Below the pieces are notes generated by a model, which searched no databases, was not told the origin of the DNA, and was given only the letters and a program-made list of their open reading frames with translations. Below are positions 24,334 through 32,605 of a DNA stretch of 39,324 nt, in pieces. Every line of letters begins with the position of its first letter. Position 1 is the stretch's first letter. The DNA is taken from assembly GCA_028684915.1 (NCBI GenBank), contig JAQUEZ010000041.1:1-39324 (forward strand). Direction: 5' to 3'. The DNA is from Desulfobulbus sp. (GTDB lineage Bacteria; Desulfobacterota; Desulfobulbia; Desulfobulbales; Desulfobulbaceae). The position numbers and the translations under genes are program-made.

Positions 24334-25680
24334 TTACTCCAGATTGTAGGCCTTGATCTTGCGCCAGAGAGTGGTCCGAGGAATATCGAGGATCTGGGCG
24401 GTCAACCCCTTGTTGTAGTTGGTGCTGGCTAGGACCTTGGCTATATAGCGCCGTTCCATCTCCTCAAGGGTGGGCATGCCGTCGCCTTCCAGGGTATCGA
24501 ACTGCAAGTCCTGCAGATCGCCCGGCAGATCCTGGGGGCTGATCTCATTGCCGTCGGTCAGGGCCACGGCCCGCTCGACGATATTTTCCAACTCGCGGAC
24601 ATTACCGGGAAAACTGTAATTGCAGAGGATATCCAGGGCTTGGGCTTGAATACCGCTGACCTGCTTGTGAAAGGCAAGGCTGTATTTTTCAATGAAGAAG
24701 CGGATCAGCAGCGGGATATCTTCCCGGCGTTCGGTCAAGGTCGGCAGGCCGATGGTGACGACGTTGAGGCGAAAATAGAGATCCTCGCGAAAAGCACCGA
24801 TCTCCATCTCCTGTTTGAGGTCCTTGTTGGTGGCGGCAATGATGCGGATATCGAGTTCGATGGGTTTGGTGCCGCCGACCCGTAAAATTTCCCGTTCCTG
24901 GATGACGTGCAGTAGTTTGACCTGCATCGCCAGGGGCATCTCCCCAATCTCATCAAGAAAGACCGTGCCTCCGGCTGCGGACTCAAGCAGGCCTACCTTA
25001 GTGGCAGCTGCCCCGGTGAAGGCGCCGCGCTCGTAGCCAAACAGTTCGCTGTTGATCAGTTCGTCGGTAAAGCCGCCGCAGTTAAAGGCGACAAAGGGAT
25101 GGTCCTTTTTCGGGCTTAACTGGTGGATGGCTCGGGCCACCAGGGCCTTGCCGGTGCCGCTGCCGCCCTGGATGAGCACATTGCAATCCACCGGTGCCAC
25201 CTTGCGGATGAGCGCAAAAAGGTCTTGGATTGCCGGGCTGTTACCGACAATGGCGGTAAGGCCGGATTCCCCCTTGAGCGCCTCGCGCAACCGCTGGTTT
25301 TCCAGGCGCATAGCTATCTTTTCACGGACACTTTTCACCAACAGCCTGATTTCGGCCAGGTTGACCGGCTTGGCAATGTAGTGAAACGCCCCCTTGCGGA
25401 TCGCCTCGACCGCACTCTCCACGCTCTTATACCCGGTGATAATGATCACCTCGGTCTCCGGCCGCAAGGCCTTAATCCGGCTCAAAATCTCCAGACCGTC
25501 CATATCCGGGAGCCGCATGTCCAAGAGCACGATATCAAAGGGCTCCTGCATCATACGTTCCAAAAAGGAACGTCCGATGATGAAGGCCTCGATCGCAAAA
25601 CCCTCTTTGGCCAGTGCCTGGCTCAGGCGGCGGCAGACAATTTCCTCGTCATCAACAATCCCAAGTCGCAGCATACTCAT
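24334..25680 (-). CDS. NtrC-family sigma-54 response regulator
   Basis: The 448-residue protein has a receiver (residues about 5-118, phospho-acceptor Asp54), an AAA+ domain (about 140-370) with Walker A GGSGTGKA, the sigma-54 contact loop GAFTGA and 'GGTVFLDEIGEM', and a Fis-type helix-turn-helix at the end ('LTAQILDIPRTTLWRKI'). Phosphorylation allows it to remodel sigma-54 polymerase. It overlaps the kinase gene by four bases, and the likely target is the promoter at 27313 just beyond that gene. Its receiver resembles the lone receiver protein at 32180. Confidence 0.93.
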   Translation of the reverse strand: MSMLRLGIVDDEEIVCRRLSQALAKEGFAIEAFIIGRSFLERMMQEPFDIVLLDMRLPDMDGLEILSRIKALRPETEVIIITGYKSVESAVEAIRKGAFHYIAKPVNLAEIRLLVKSVREKIAMRLENQRLREALKGESGLTAIVGNSPAIQDLFALIRKVAPVDCNVLIQGGSGTGKALVARAIHQLSPKKDHPFVAFNCGGFTDELINSELFGYERGAFTGAAATKVGLLESAAGGTVFLDEIGEMPLAMQVKLLHVIQEREILRVGGTKPIELDIRIIAATNKDLKQEMEIGAFREDLYFRLNVVTIGLPTLTERREDIPLLIRFFIEKYSLAFHKQVSGIQAQALDILCNYSFPGNVRELENIVERAVALTDGNEISPQDLPGDLQDLQFDTLEGDGMPTLEEMERRYIAKVLASTNYNKGLTAQILDIPRTTLWRKIKAYNLE

Positions 25681-27167
25681 ACCAATTCATAGGGGAAATC
25701 GTTGTCGGTGGGTTGGGTTACGTGGGGCAAGAGCACGGTAAAGGTGGCGCCTTGGCCCAGCTCGCTATGGACCTTAATTTTGCCACCGTGGCGTTTGACA
25801 ATCGAATAACTCACCGCCAGACCCAATCCGGTGCCCTTGCCAACCTCCTTGGTGGAGAAAAAAGGTTCAAAGATTTTGTGTTGAATTTCCTGAGGGATGC
25901 CCCCGCCGGAATCCTGAACCAGAAAAGCAATAAAACTAGGTTGTTCCGCAAAGTCAACCGTGAGGCGAATGGTTGCTCCCTGCGGTGAGGCCTGGATGGC
26001 ATTGAGCAGGAGGTTGGTGAATACCTGCTGCAGGTTGCCCAGGTTGCCGCAGATGGGGGGGAGGTTGTCGGCGACCAGGGTTTCAAAATGCAATCCGACA
26101 ATTTTAATCTGATTTTTGAGTAAGTTGATGCTGCTGGACAAAATCAATTCCGGGGCCAGTTGGCTGAAAATTGGCCGTTCGGTACGGCTGAAGTCGAGCA
26201 GGTTTTTGACAATATCCGCAGCCCGCTCTGCCTGGGTAAGAATATCGCCAAGCATCTCCATGTTTTCCGGTTTGGTCTCCTCGGCCAGCTCTTCTTTGAG
26301 GCTCTCGGCGGTAAGAACGATGTTGTTGATCGGGTTGTTCAACTCATGGGCAATGCCGGCGGTAAAGGTGCCGATGGCGGCGATTTTTCGGGTTTGGATC
26401 AGGTCTTCCTGGTGCATCTCCAGTTCCTTGGCCATGTGATTGAAGGCCTGGATAAGACCGGAGATCTCCTCCAGGGGCACGCCATGGTAATCAAGGGGAC
26501 TGAAATCCCCGCGCCCCACCGACCGGGTGGTTTGGACAATGAGAGCAAGCGGTTTGAGCAGGCCGTGGGAAATGAGCCAGACCACCAACAGCAACAGGGA
26601 AAAGAGAATGGCGAAAAAGGCAAAGGGGAGGATGGAGATGCTGACAATGGCTGCATGGATGCGTTTGCGTTTGCTTTCGCGAAATTGATCGGCATCGTTG
26701 GTCAGTGTTTTGCCGATGGTCCGCATCGTTGCCGGGGAAATCTTGGCGTTGACACTGAGGCCTGCGGCCATTGCCCGGTATTGCTTGAGATTTTCTTGAA
26801 ATTGCTCAAAGGACTGTTTGCTAGTCAACAGGGTGAGATCGGTTGAAAGATCGGTCACTAGGGTATCGATTCGGTCAAGGTAATCGATGCTCTCCTCCAT
26901 GCTGCGTGGGTCGCCGTAAATGAGGAAATTTTTTTCAAAGCGACGCACTTCCAGGATGTTGTTGAGCAGGTCATCGTAGCGCTCGCTGAGCAGGAGTCGT
27001 TCCTTGAGCGTGGCGAAATTCCACAGATTGAGTGCGGTCAGCGCGGCAATGGAAAGAAACGCCACTGAAAAGATCGTAAAAATTTTGCCTTTAATCGATC
27101 CGGGGTTGACCAGCCGACTCCCGGCCCCCATCACATCGTGTCCGAGTTTTCCCAGGTTAGCTCCCAC
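25677..27167 (-). CDS. membrane sensor histidine kinase
   Basis: The predicted protein has 496 residues. I chose the GTG at 27167 because GGAGG lies eight bases upstream; a TTG at 27182 overlaps that site. It has membrane span 1 (about residues 15-35), a helical periplasmic sensor (about 40-175), span 2 (about 180-205), HAMP, a HisKA segment with the phosphorylated His in 'GIAHELNNPINN', and HATPase motifs ('NLLLNAIQASPQG', 'DSGGGIPQ', 'GKGTGLGLAVSYSIV'). It pairs with the overlapping sigma-54 regulator. The sensed signal is unknown. Confidence 0.92.
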   Translation of the reverse strand: MGANLGKLGHDVMGAGSRLVNPGSIKGKIFTIFSVAFLSIAALTALNLWNFATLKERLLLSERYDDLLNNILEVRRFEKNFLIYGDPRSMEESIDYLDRIDTLVTDLSTDLTLLTSKQSFEQFQENLKQYRAMAAGLSVNAKISPATMRTIGKTLTNDADQFRESKRKRIHAAIVSISILPFAFFAILFSLLLLVVWLISHGLLKPLALIVQTTRSVGRGDFSPLDYHGVPLEEISGLIQAFNHMAKELEMHQEDLIQTRKIAAIGTFTAGIAHELNNPINNIVLTAESLKEELAEETKPENMEMLGDILTQAERAADIVKNLLDFSRTERPIFSQLAPELILSSSINLLKNQIKIVGLHFETLVADNLPPICGNLGNLQQVFTNLLLNAIQASPQGATIRLTVDFAEQPSFIAFLVQDSGGGIPQEIQHKIFEPFFSTKEVGKGTGLGLAVSYSIVKRHGGKIKVHSELGQGATFTVLLPHVTQPTDNDFPYELV

Positions 27168-27194
27168 GACCCTGTCCTCCAATTTTCGTTATTA

Positions 27195-27248
27195 TTTCAT
27201 TTTGAAACAAGATTGGGTGACAATACGTTATTTGGTTTCAAAGTGAAA
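27195..27248. promoter_or_regulatory. paired upstream activator dyads
   Basis: Two 13-base dyads with the pattern TTTCA-N3-TGAAA lie at 27195-27207 and 27236-27248. Their centres are 41 bases apart, almost exactly four helical turns, which puts them on the same DNA face. Together they also form a larger inverted repeat. They sit about 70-120 bases upstream of the sigma-54 promoter, as expected for NtrC-type activator sites, and between the kinase gene and the operon. Confidence 0.7.
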
Positions 27249-27312
27249 TGATAAAACGATAAATTTTCACCGTAATTTATTCAATGCTCTGAAAACATTA
27301 GTAAAATTTTAG

Positions 27313-27328
27313 TGGCATCTTCTTTGCT
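27313..27328 (+). promoter_or_regulatory. sigma-54 promoter of the dikinase-like operon
   Basis: TGGCATCTTCTTTGCT matches TGGCAC-N5-TTGCW with one mismatch at the sixth base. The invariant GG (27314-27315) and GC (27326-27327) are exactly ten bases apart. Transcription would start near 27339, about 14 bases before the first gene. A sigma-54 activator gene is divergently adjacent. Confidence 0.8.
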
Positions 27329-27352
27329 TTGTCAGGGGCAACGAGGAGGTCC

Positions 27353-27772
27353 ATGGAGAAAATACTGGTAGCAATAGACGCAAGACGCGGTGCATGGGCT
27401 GCACTTTCCCACGCCTGTTCCCTAGCCAAACGAATTCAGGTTGATCTGAACGTGCTTCTGGTCAATCCCCAAACCAGCGGGAGGGGAGGGGCTGTGCACG
27501 GCGAACTTGAGCAGGTGGTCAGGACACGGCTGGAATTGCTGTTGGAAACCGCCAAGGCCGAGGGGATCACCATCAACTATTTTATGACGGAGGGGGCGTA
27601 TGAGGATGAGGTAATCAATTTTGTCAATCACCACAAGATAGCACTCTTGGTCTATGAAACAAGAGGAAGGGACGCCCGCTCGACCGCAAAGGATGCAGTT
27701 GCGTTGCGAGCCCTCCGCCATCGGTTGAAGTGCAAGATGGAAGTCGTGGCGCCAATCAAGATAGCCTCGTGA
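27353..27772 (+). CDS. UspA-like universal stress domain protein
   Basis: The predicted protein has 139 residues from the ATG at 27353 (AGGAGG upstream). 'EKILVAIDARRGAWAALSHACSLAKRIQVDLNVLLV' is the Usp fold start, and the C-terminal half has 'HHKIALLVYETRG'. The ATP-binding G-x2-G-x9-G(S/T) signature of ATP-binding Usps is not evident, so it may be a non-binding member. It is the first gene of the sigma-54 operon; a role as a partner or stress sensor of the system is inferred from position only. Confidence 0.75.
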   Translation: MEKILVAIDARRGAWAALSHACSLAKRIQVDLNVLLVNPQTSGRGGAVHGELEQVVRTRLELLLETAKAEGITINYFMTEGAYEDEVINFVNHHKIALLVYETRGRDARSTAKDAVALRALRHRLKCKMEVVAPIKIAS

Positions 27773-27893
27773 AAACCAAGAGCTGGCATGTTGCGTAAGG
27801 ACACACAATGACTTGTACATTGAGAATCGTCGTTTTCAGGTTGTCTCTGCAAACGATAATCACAACCATAGCAGAATAATTCAAGAGGATGAG

Positions 27894-28829
27894 ATGGATC
27901 TTTCAATGAATCTATACCTCCCCATTGCCGGAGCCAGCGTCAACTGCCTGGCGATCTTCGGTCTTGGCGGAGTGGTTGGCCTGTTGTCGGGCATCTTTGG
28001 TGTCGGTGGCGGCTTTCTCATGACCCCGTTGCTGATCATGCTCGGTATCCCGCCGACCGTGGCCGCTGCATCGGATTCCAACCAGATTGTCGGTGCCTCG
28101 ACCTCGGGGACCCTGGCTCATTTTCGCCAGGGCAATGTCGATATCAAGATGGGGCTGTTGCTGTTGATCGGTGGTATTGTCGGCGGCACCCTGGGGGTTC
28201 AGGTGATTGCCCTGCTGCGTAAGATGGGCAATGCCGACTTTTTGATCAGTATTACCTACGTGTTGATGCTTGGTTTTGTCGGCGGTTATATGTTTCTTGA
28301 GAGTTTGCAGGCCATGCGCAAATCCACCAGGGAAACAGTGACTGAAGCGCCGCGGAAAGAGTCGCTCTATGCCAAGATGATTCGCATCATGCCGATGCAG
28401 ATGGATTTCAAGCGTTCCGGTATCCGACTCTCCATGTGGATGCCTTTCCTGCTCGGAATCATGGTTGGTGTGTTGGCTGCAATTATGGGTGTTGGCGGTG
28501 GATTTATCATGGTGCCGGTTATGGTCTATATGCTGCGCATGCCGATGCACGTGGTTGTTGGTACCTCCCTGTTCCAGATTCTTTTTACCTGCATGAACGT
28601 CACCGTAATGCAGGCTGCGAAAAACCATACCGTGGATTTTATCCTCGCCCTGCTGCTTCTGCTCGGCTCTGCCATCGGTGCCCAACTCGGGGCCAAGGTG
28701 GGTAAAAAACTCGGTGGTGAACATCTGAAAATTCTTCTGGCCTCATTGGTCCTCATCGTCATGGTAAAAATGCTCTATGACCTGCTGGCCACACCCGATA
28801 TCCTGTTGGCTTATGCGGGAGGACACTGA
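27894..28829 (+). CDS. TauE/SafE (TSUP) family transporter
   Basis: The predicted protein has 311 residues from the ATG at 27894 (AGAGGA upstream). Two repeats of the family motif appear: 'GIFGVGGGFLMTPLLIMLGIP' and 'IMGVGGGFIMVPVMVYMLRMP', each within multi-span halves. TSUP carriers move sulfite, sulfoacetate or other small organic or sulfur anions across the membrane. The second gene of the operon, it ends one base before the TIGR02186-like gene. TauE plus TIGR02186 pairs are known in other bacteria, but the substrate here is open. Confidence 0.9.
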   Translation: MDLSMNLYLPIAGASVNCLAIFGLGGVVGLLSGIFGVGGGFLMTPLLIMLGIPPTVAAASDSNQIVGASTSGTLAHFRQGNVDIKMGLLLLIGGIVGGTLGVQVIALLRKMGNADFLISITYVLMLGFVGGYMFLESLQAMRKSTRETVTEAPRKESLYAKMIRIMPMQMDFKRSGIRLSMWMPFLLGIMVGVLAAIMGVGGGFIMVPVMVYMLRMPMHVVVGTSLFQILFTCMNVTVMQAAKNHTVDFILALLLLLGSAIGAQLGAKVGKKLGGEHLKILLASLVLIVMVKMLYDLLATPDILLAYAGGH

Positions 28830-28830
28830 T

Positions 28831-29601
28831 ATGCGCACAACACTTTTCACTCTGATTAAACCGTTGAGCTTAGCGGCCTTACTGTTCTGGGCACCTTGTG
28901 TTGGCTCAGCCGCCACGACCACCCTTAATGTCAGCCCGGCCGCCATTGTCATGGGCGCCCAGTACAACGGGGTTGAGCTTACCGTCAGCGGCGAAGTTCC
29001 GGCTGAATCGGATCTGATTATTCGTCTGGTCGGCACCCCAAGCGAGCTGCATTTACGCGAAAAAGGTAAGGTCTTTGGCCTGCTGTGGATGAATGTGGGC
29101 AAGGTTACCCTGTCCAACGTGCCCAGCGTCTGCCTGACCAGCGCCACCCGGCCTTTGCCACAGCTCGGCAAGGCTGCCGCTCCCTATCGTCTTGATGCCC
29201 TGACCAAGGCCATCGGGGTTGAAGAGGAGGGCAGGGATCAATCCATCGACATCCCCCATCAGTTGTTGCTGTTGAAATCCAAGGAAGGGCTCTACCGCGA
29301 AGCTGCGGAGGGCATTACCCTGGGACCGGTCAAGGACGGGATGCAGAGGTATACCGCCCATATCAAGGTACCCTCTTCGTTGAAACCGGGTGAATACAAG
29401 GTGGAAGCGGTTACCTTGCAAGACGATGCGGTGATCGGCGAGGCGGACACCACCATCAAGGCGGCCTTGTCCGGCTTCCCCAAATGGCTCAATGATCTGG
29501 CCTACCAGAAGAGTGTGCTTTATGGCATCATGGCCACAGTGATCGCCATTGCCAGCGGCCTGTTGATCGGTTTGATTTTCCAGAGCAAGGAAGCGCATTA
29601 A
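28831..29601 (+). CDS. TIGR02186-like membrane-anchored protein
   Basis: The predicted protein has 256 residues from the ATG at 28831, with GGAGG upstream. It has a signal peptide (about residues 1-26, cut near AAT), an extended beta-rich periplasmic domain with 'LTVSGEVPAESDLIIRLVG', 'LKSKEGLYREAAEGITLG' and 'PGEYKVEAVTLQDD', and one C-terminal membrane span (about 230-252). This matches the TIGR02186 description, which is often found beside TauE. Function is unknown; it may capture or present the anion exported by the transporter. Confidence 0.78.
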   Translation: MRTTLFTLIKPLSLAALLFWAPCVGSAATTTLNVSPAAIVMGAQYNGVELTVSGEVPAESDLIIRLVGTPSELHLREKGKVFGLLWMNVGKVTLSNVPSVCLTSATRPLPQLGKAAAPYRLDALTKAIGVEEEGRDQSIDIPHQLLLLKSKEGLYREAAEGITLGPVKDGMQRYTAHIKVPSSLKPGEYKVEAVTLQDDAVIGEADTTIKAALSGFPKWLNDLAYQKSVLYGIMATVIAIASGLLIGLIFQSKEAH

Positions 29602-29613
29602 TCCGGAACTATC

Positions 29614-32178
29614 ATGGCAAACAGCCTGAAGAACCTACTCGCCTTTTGGCGTCCCTCCCGCGAGGTCCTGCCGTTCACGGTGCTCTTTAAGAAATTTCAG
29701 AGTATCCTTGAACGCAATAACCTCATCCTTGAGCTCATGGCGGACATGGGGGATAAGCTGGGAGGCGAGTATATTTTTGATGGGCATTATATTGCTGAAG
29801 CTTCGGAAAAACTCGGTGATTATATCTTTAAACTGATCTCCGATTATTCCATCCTCAATCAGCATAAAAACGCCGACCTCTTCCTCGCCTTCGAGCGGAT
29901 TCGTTATGCCATTCAGGAAGAGTTGGCCGGTCGTCATGTGGTCACCCTCGGGGATCCGGTCATGGATCTGGCGGCCATCGGTCACGAACAGAGCGAGTTG
30001 GCCGGGGCCAAGATGAGTACCTTGGGCGATATTCGTAACCGTCTTGAACTGACCGCCCCCGATGGTTTTGTCATTACCACCCGCACCTTTTTTGAGTTTT
30101 TCCAGTGCAGCAACCTGTTCGACAAGACCGAGATTGCAGCCGGTCTATGGCAGGAGGAAAACCTGGAGGCCCTGGAACACCTGGCCCAGGAGGTGCAGCA
30201 GCGGATTCTTAAGGCGTCGATGCCGCGTCGACTCAGTCAGGAAATTCTTAATAGTTACGATGCGCTTGCCAAGCGCCAGCAGCAGCGTCATCTCCAAGTT
30301 GCCCTACGCAGCAGTGCTTGGGGCGAGGACGGCAGCATCAGTTTTGCCGGTCAATACCGCTCGTTACTGAATGTTACCCGCGACGACCTGATTGATAGTT
30401 ACCGCCAGGTCGTGGCCAGTGCCTATGATGTGGAGGCCTGGCTTTACCGGCTGGTAAAGGGCTTTCATGAAAACGAGACCGCCATGGCGGTGGGCTGCCA
30501 GGTGATGGTCAAGGGACTGGTCAGCGGGGTTATCCATACCTATGCGCCGCAGGCCGGTGAAGGCACGATGTTGGCTAACTCTGTTTGGGGGCTGTGCGCA
30601 CCCGTTGTCCAGGGCGATCATTCCGCCGATACCATTGTTCTGAGCCGAAAACCTCCGTATTCCTTGATCAGCCTCACCGTGGCCGACAAACCGCGGCAAC
30701 TGGTCCTGGCGCCGGAGAGCGGCACCGAATGGCAGGATCTACCCGATCCGATGCAGCACGCGGCCAGTATGATCCCGGCCCAGATGGCGCAACTCGCCCA
30801 GGCGGCAATGAGCATCGAGCGCTATTACAAGCGTCCTCAGGAAATCGAGTGGACTTTCAGCCTTGAAGGGATCCTCTTTATTCTCCAGTCCCGACCGTTG
30901 CGTCTGCACGGCGACACTTTCCCAGGGCCTGAAATCACTGCGGCCACCCGCGATGCCGAGGTGATTTTTGCCGGCAAGGGTTTTGTCGCCCAGCAGGGGA
31001 TCGCCGTGGGTAAGGTCTTTTTGGTGGAGAACGATCAGGACCTGGCCGTCTTTCCCCACGGCGCTATTTTACTGACCCGCTATACCTCGCCCCGGTATTC
31101 GGCTATCATGCATAAGGCGCAGGGGATTATCACCGATGTCGGTTCACCCACCGGCCACATGGCTACCCTGTCGCGTGAGTACCGGGTGCCGACCATCGTC
31201 AACACCGAGATTGCCACCTCGATGCTTAAAAGCGGTGACGAGATCACCCTGGATGCCACCCAAAATGCGGTGTATCGGGGTAATATCGGCGCCTTGGACC
31301 ATTTCGAGCTGATCGAGGAAGAGGTGTTCGAGGATTCCTACGAATACCGTTTGCTCGGGCGGCTGTTAAGGCTGATCAGCCCCCTGCACCTCCTTGATCC
31401 GCAGGGAGATGATTTCACCCCGTCCGCCTGCCGCACTTACCACGATATCACCCGTTTCATCCACGAGAAGGCAGTGGAGGAATTGATCCATCTTAGCGAG
31501 AAGCAGGGGGCACGGTATCTTTCCGCGCCCAAACGACTGAAAACCACGTTGCCGCTTGGCCTGATGGTGATCGACGGCGGTGGTGGCACCACCTGTGCCC
31601 CGGAATCCTCGGTGGTCAAGGTTGAACAGATCGTTTGCCAGCCGCTCAAAGAGCTGCTCCTGGGATTGAGTGGCCTGGGCATGTGGTGCACCGAACCGGT
31701 TGCAGTGGACTTAGGCAGTTTTATGTCCAGCTTTACCCGCACCTTTTCCGCCTCGCTTGCTCGCCCGGAGGATATCGGCCGCAACCTGGTGGTTGTTCTG
31801 GAACACTACATGAACATCAACATGCGGCTGGGCTATCATTTCACCATTATCGATGCCTATATTGCAGATACGATCAATGACAACTATATCTATTTCCGCT
31901 TTATGGGTGGGGTGACCGAATTTATCCGCCGTTCCAGGCGAGCGGCCTTTATCGCCAAGGTCCTGCAGCAGTATGATTTCCGGGTGGAGGTCCATGGAGA
32001 CCTGGTGGTCGGCCGCCTGAAAAAACTCTCGCAGCAGCGCATGGTTGCCCGCATGCGTATGCTGGGGGGGTTGGTCGGTTATACCCGTCAGCTCGACGCC
32101 CGCATGCACAACGACAGCGATGTCGACCACCATGTACAACTTTTTCTGCAGGCAATGCAGACCTGTATTGGAGGATAG
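29614..32178 (+). CDS. PEP synthase-like protein 1: ATP-grasp, phospho-His swivel and novel C-terminal domain
   Basis: The 854-residue protein has four parts. Residues about 20-115 are a helical N-domain with 'LGGEYIFD'. Residues about 130-430 are a PPDK_N-type ATP-grasp: GAK (131-133), LRSSAWGED (Arg232), 'AGQYRSLLNV', 'IEWTF...ILQSRPLR'. Residues about 450-560 are the swivel domain with GSPTGHMA, placing the phospho-acceptor at His515. From about 573 to the end is a domain of some 280 residues, with CRTYHDI, 'GYHFTIIDAYI', 'YFRFMGG' and GDLV, replacing the PEP/pyruvate barrel. It probably uses ATP to phosphorylate His515 and then an unknown acceptor. It shares its architecture with the genes at 32606 and 35214. 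Confidence 0.85.
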   Translation: MANSLKNLLAFWRPSREVLPFTVLFKKFQSILERNNLILELMADMGDKLGGEYIFDGHYIAEASEKLGDYIFKLISDYSILNQHKNADLFLAFERIRYAIQEELAGRHVVTLGDPVMDLAAIGHEQSELAGAKMSTLGDIRNRLELTAPDGFVITTRTFFEFFQCSNLFDKTEIAAGLWQEENLEALEHLAQEVQQRILKASMPRRLSQEILNSYDALAKRQQQRHLQVALRSSAWGEDGSISFAGQYRSLLNVTRDDLIDSYRQVVASAYDVEAWLYRLVKGFHENETAMAVGCQVMVKGLVSGVIHTYAPQAGEGTMLANSVWGLCAPVVQGDHSADTIVLSRKPPYSLISLTVADKPRQLVLAPESGTEWQDLPDPMQHAASMIPAQMAQLAQAAMSIERYYKRPQEIEWTFSLEGILFILQSRPLRLHGDTFPGPEITAATRDAEVIFAGKGFVAQQGIAVGKVFLVENDQDLAVFPHGAILLTRYTSPRYSAIMHKAQGIITDVGSPTGHMATLSREYRVPTIVNTEIATSMLKSGDEITLDATQNAVYRGNIGALDHFELIEEEVFEDSYEYRLLGRLLRLISPLHLLDPQGDDFTPSACRTYHDITRFIHEKAVEELIHLSEKQGARYLSAPKRLKTTLPLGLMVIDGGGGTTCAPESSVVKVEQIVCQPLKELLLGLSGLGMWCTEPVAVDLGSFMSSFTRTFSASLARPEDIGRNLVVVLEHYMNINMRLGYHFTIIDAYIADTINDNYIYFRFMGGVTEFIRRSRRAAFIAKVLQQYDFRVEVHGDLVVGRLKKLSQQRMVARMRMLGGLVGYTRQLDARMHNDSDVDHHVQLFLQAMQTCIGG

Positions 32179-32179
32179 G

Positions 32180-32596
32180 ATGACAACAACAAGCGGTGCC
32201 GCGACCCCTCTGCGGATCCTGGTTCTGGACGACGAACCCATTGTCTGCAAGCGGTTGAAACCCGCCTTTCAGAAAATGGGCCATACGGTGGAAACCTTCA
32301 CCGACAGTACCCAGGCCATGGCCCGGTTGCGCGAAACCTCTTTCGATATTGTGGTCACCGACCTGAAGATGGAAGGCGCGGACGGTATCCAAATCCTCAA
32401 CGGGGCGAAGGCCTCTTCCCCGGATACCCAGGTGATCGTGATCACCGGATTTGCCACCTTGGAGACCGCCAAAGAATCCTATCGTAAGGGCGCCTTTGAT
32501 TTTGTCGCCAAGCCCTTTAAACTGCGCGACATTTTAGATTGTGTCAAACGAATCGAAGAAAAACGCCGGGGACTGCCGGCCCAAACTCAACCGTAA
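32180..32596 (+). CDS. stand-alone receiver-domain response regulator
   Basis: The predicted protein has 138 residues from the ATG at 32180 (GGAGGATAGG upstream, one base after the previous stop). It consists of a receiver only: DDEP acidic pocket, phospho-Asp61 ('VVTDLKM'), Thr in 'VIVITGFA' and Lys in 'FVAKPF', with a short proline-ending tail. There is no output domain. Its DDExIVCxRL start resembles the receiver of the NtrC-type regulator at 24334. It lies between dikinase-like proteins 1 and 2, so it may act on them or compete for the kinase. Confidence 0.9.
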   Translation: MTTTSGAATPLRILVLDDEPIVCKRLKPAFQKMGHTVETFTDSTQAMARLRETSFDIVVTDLKMEGADGIQILNGAKASSPDTQVIVITGFATLETAKESYRKGAFDFVAKPFKLRDILDCVKRIEEKRRGLPAQTQP

Positions 32597-32605
32597 GAGG
32601 CCACC

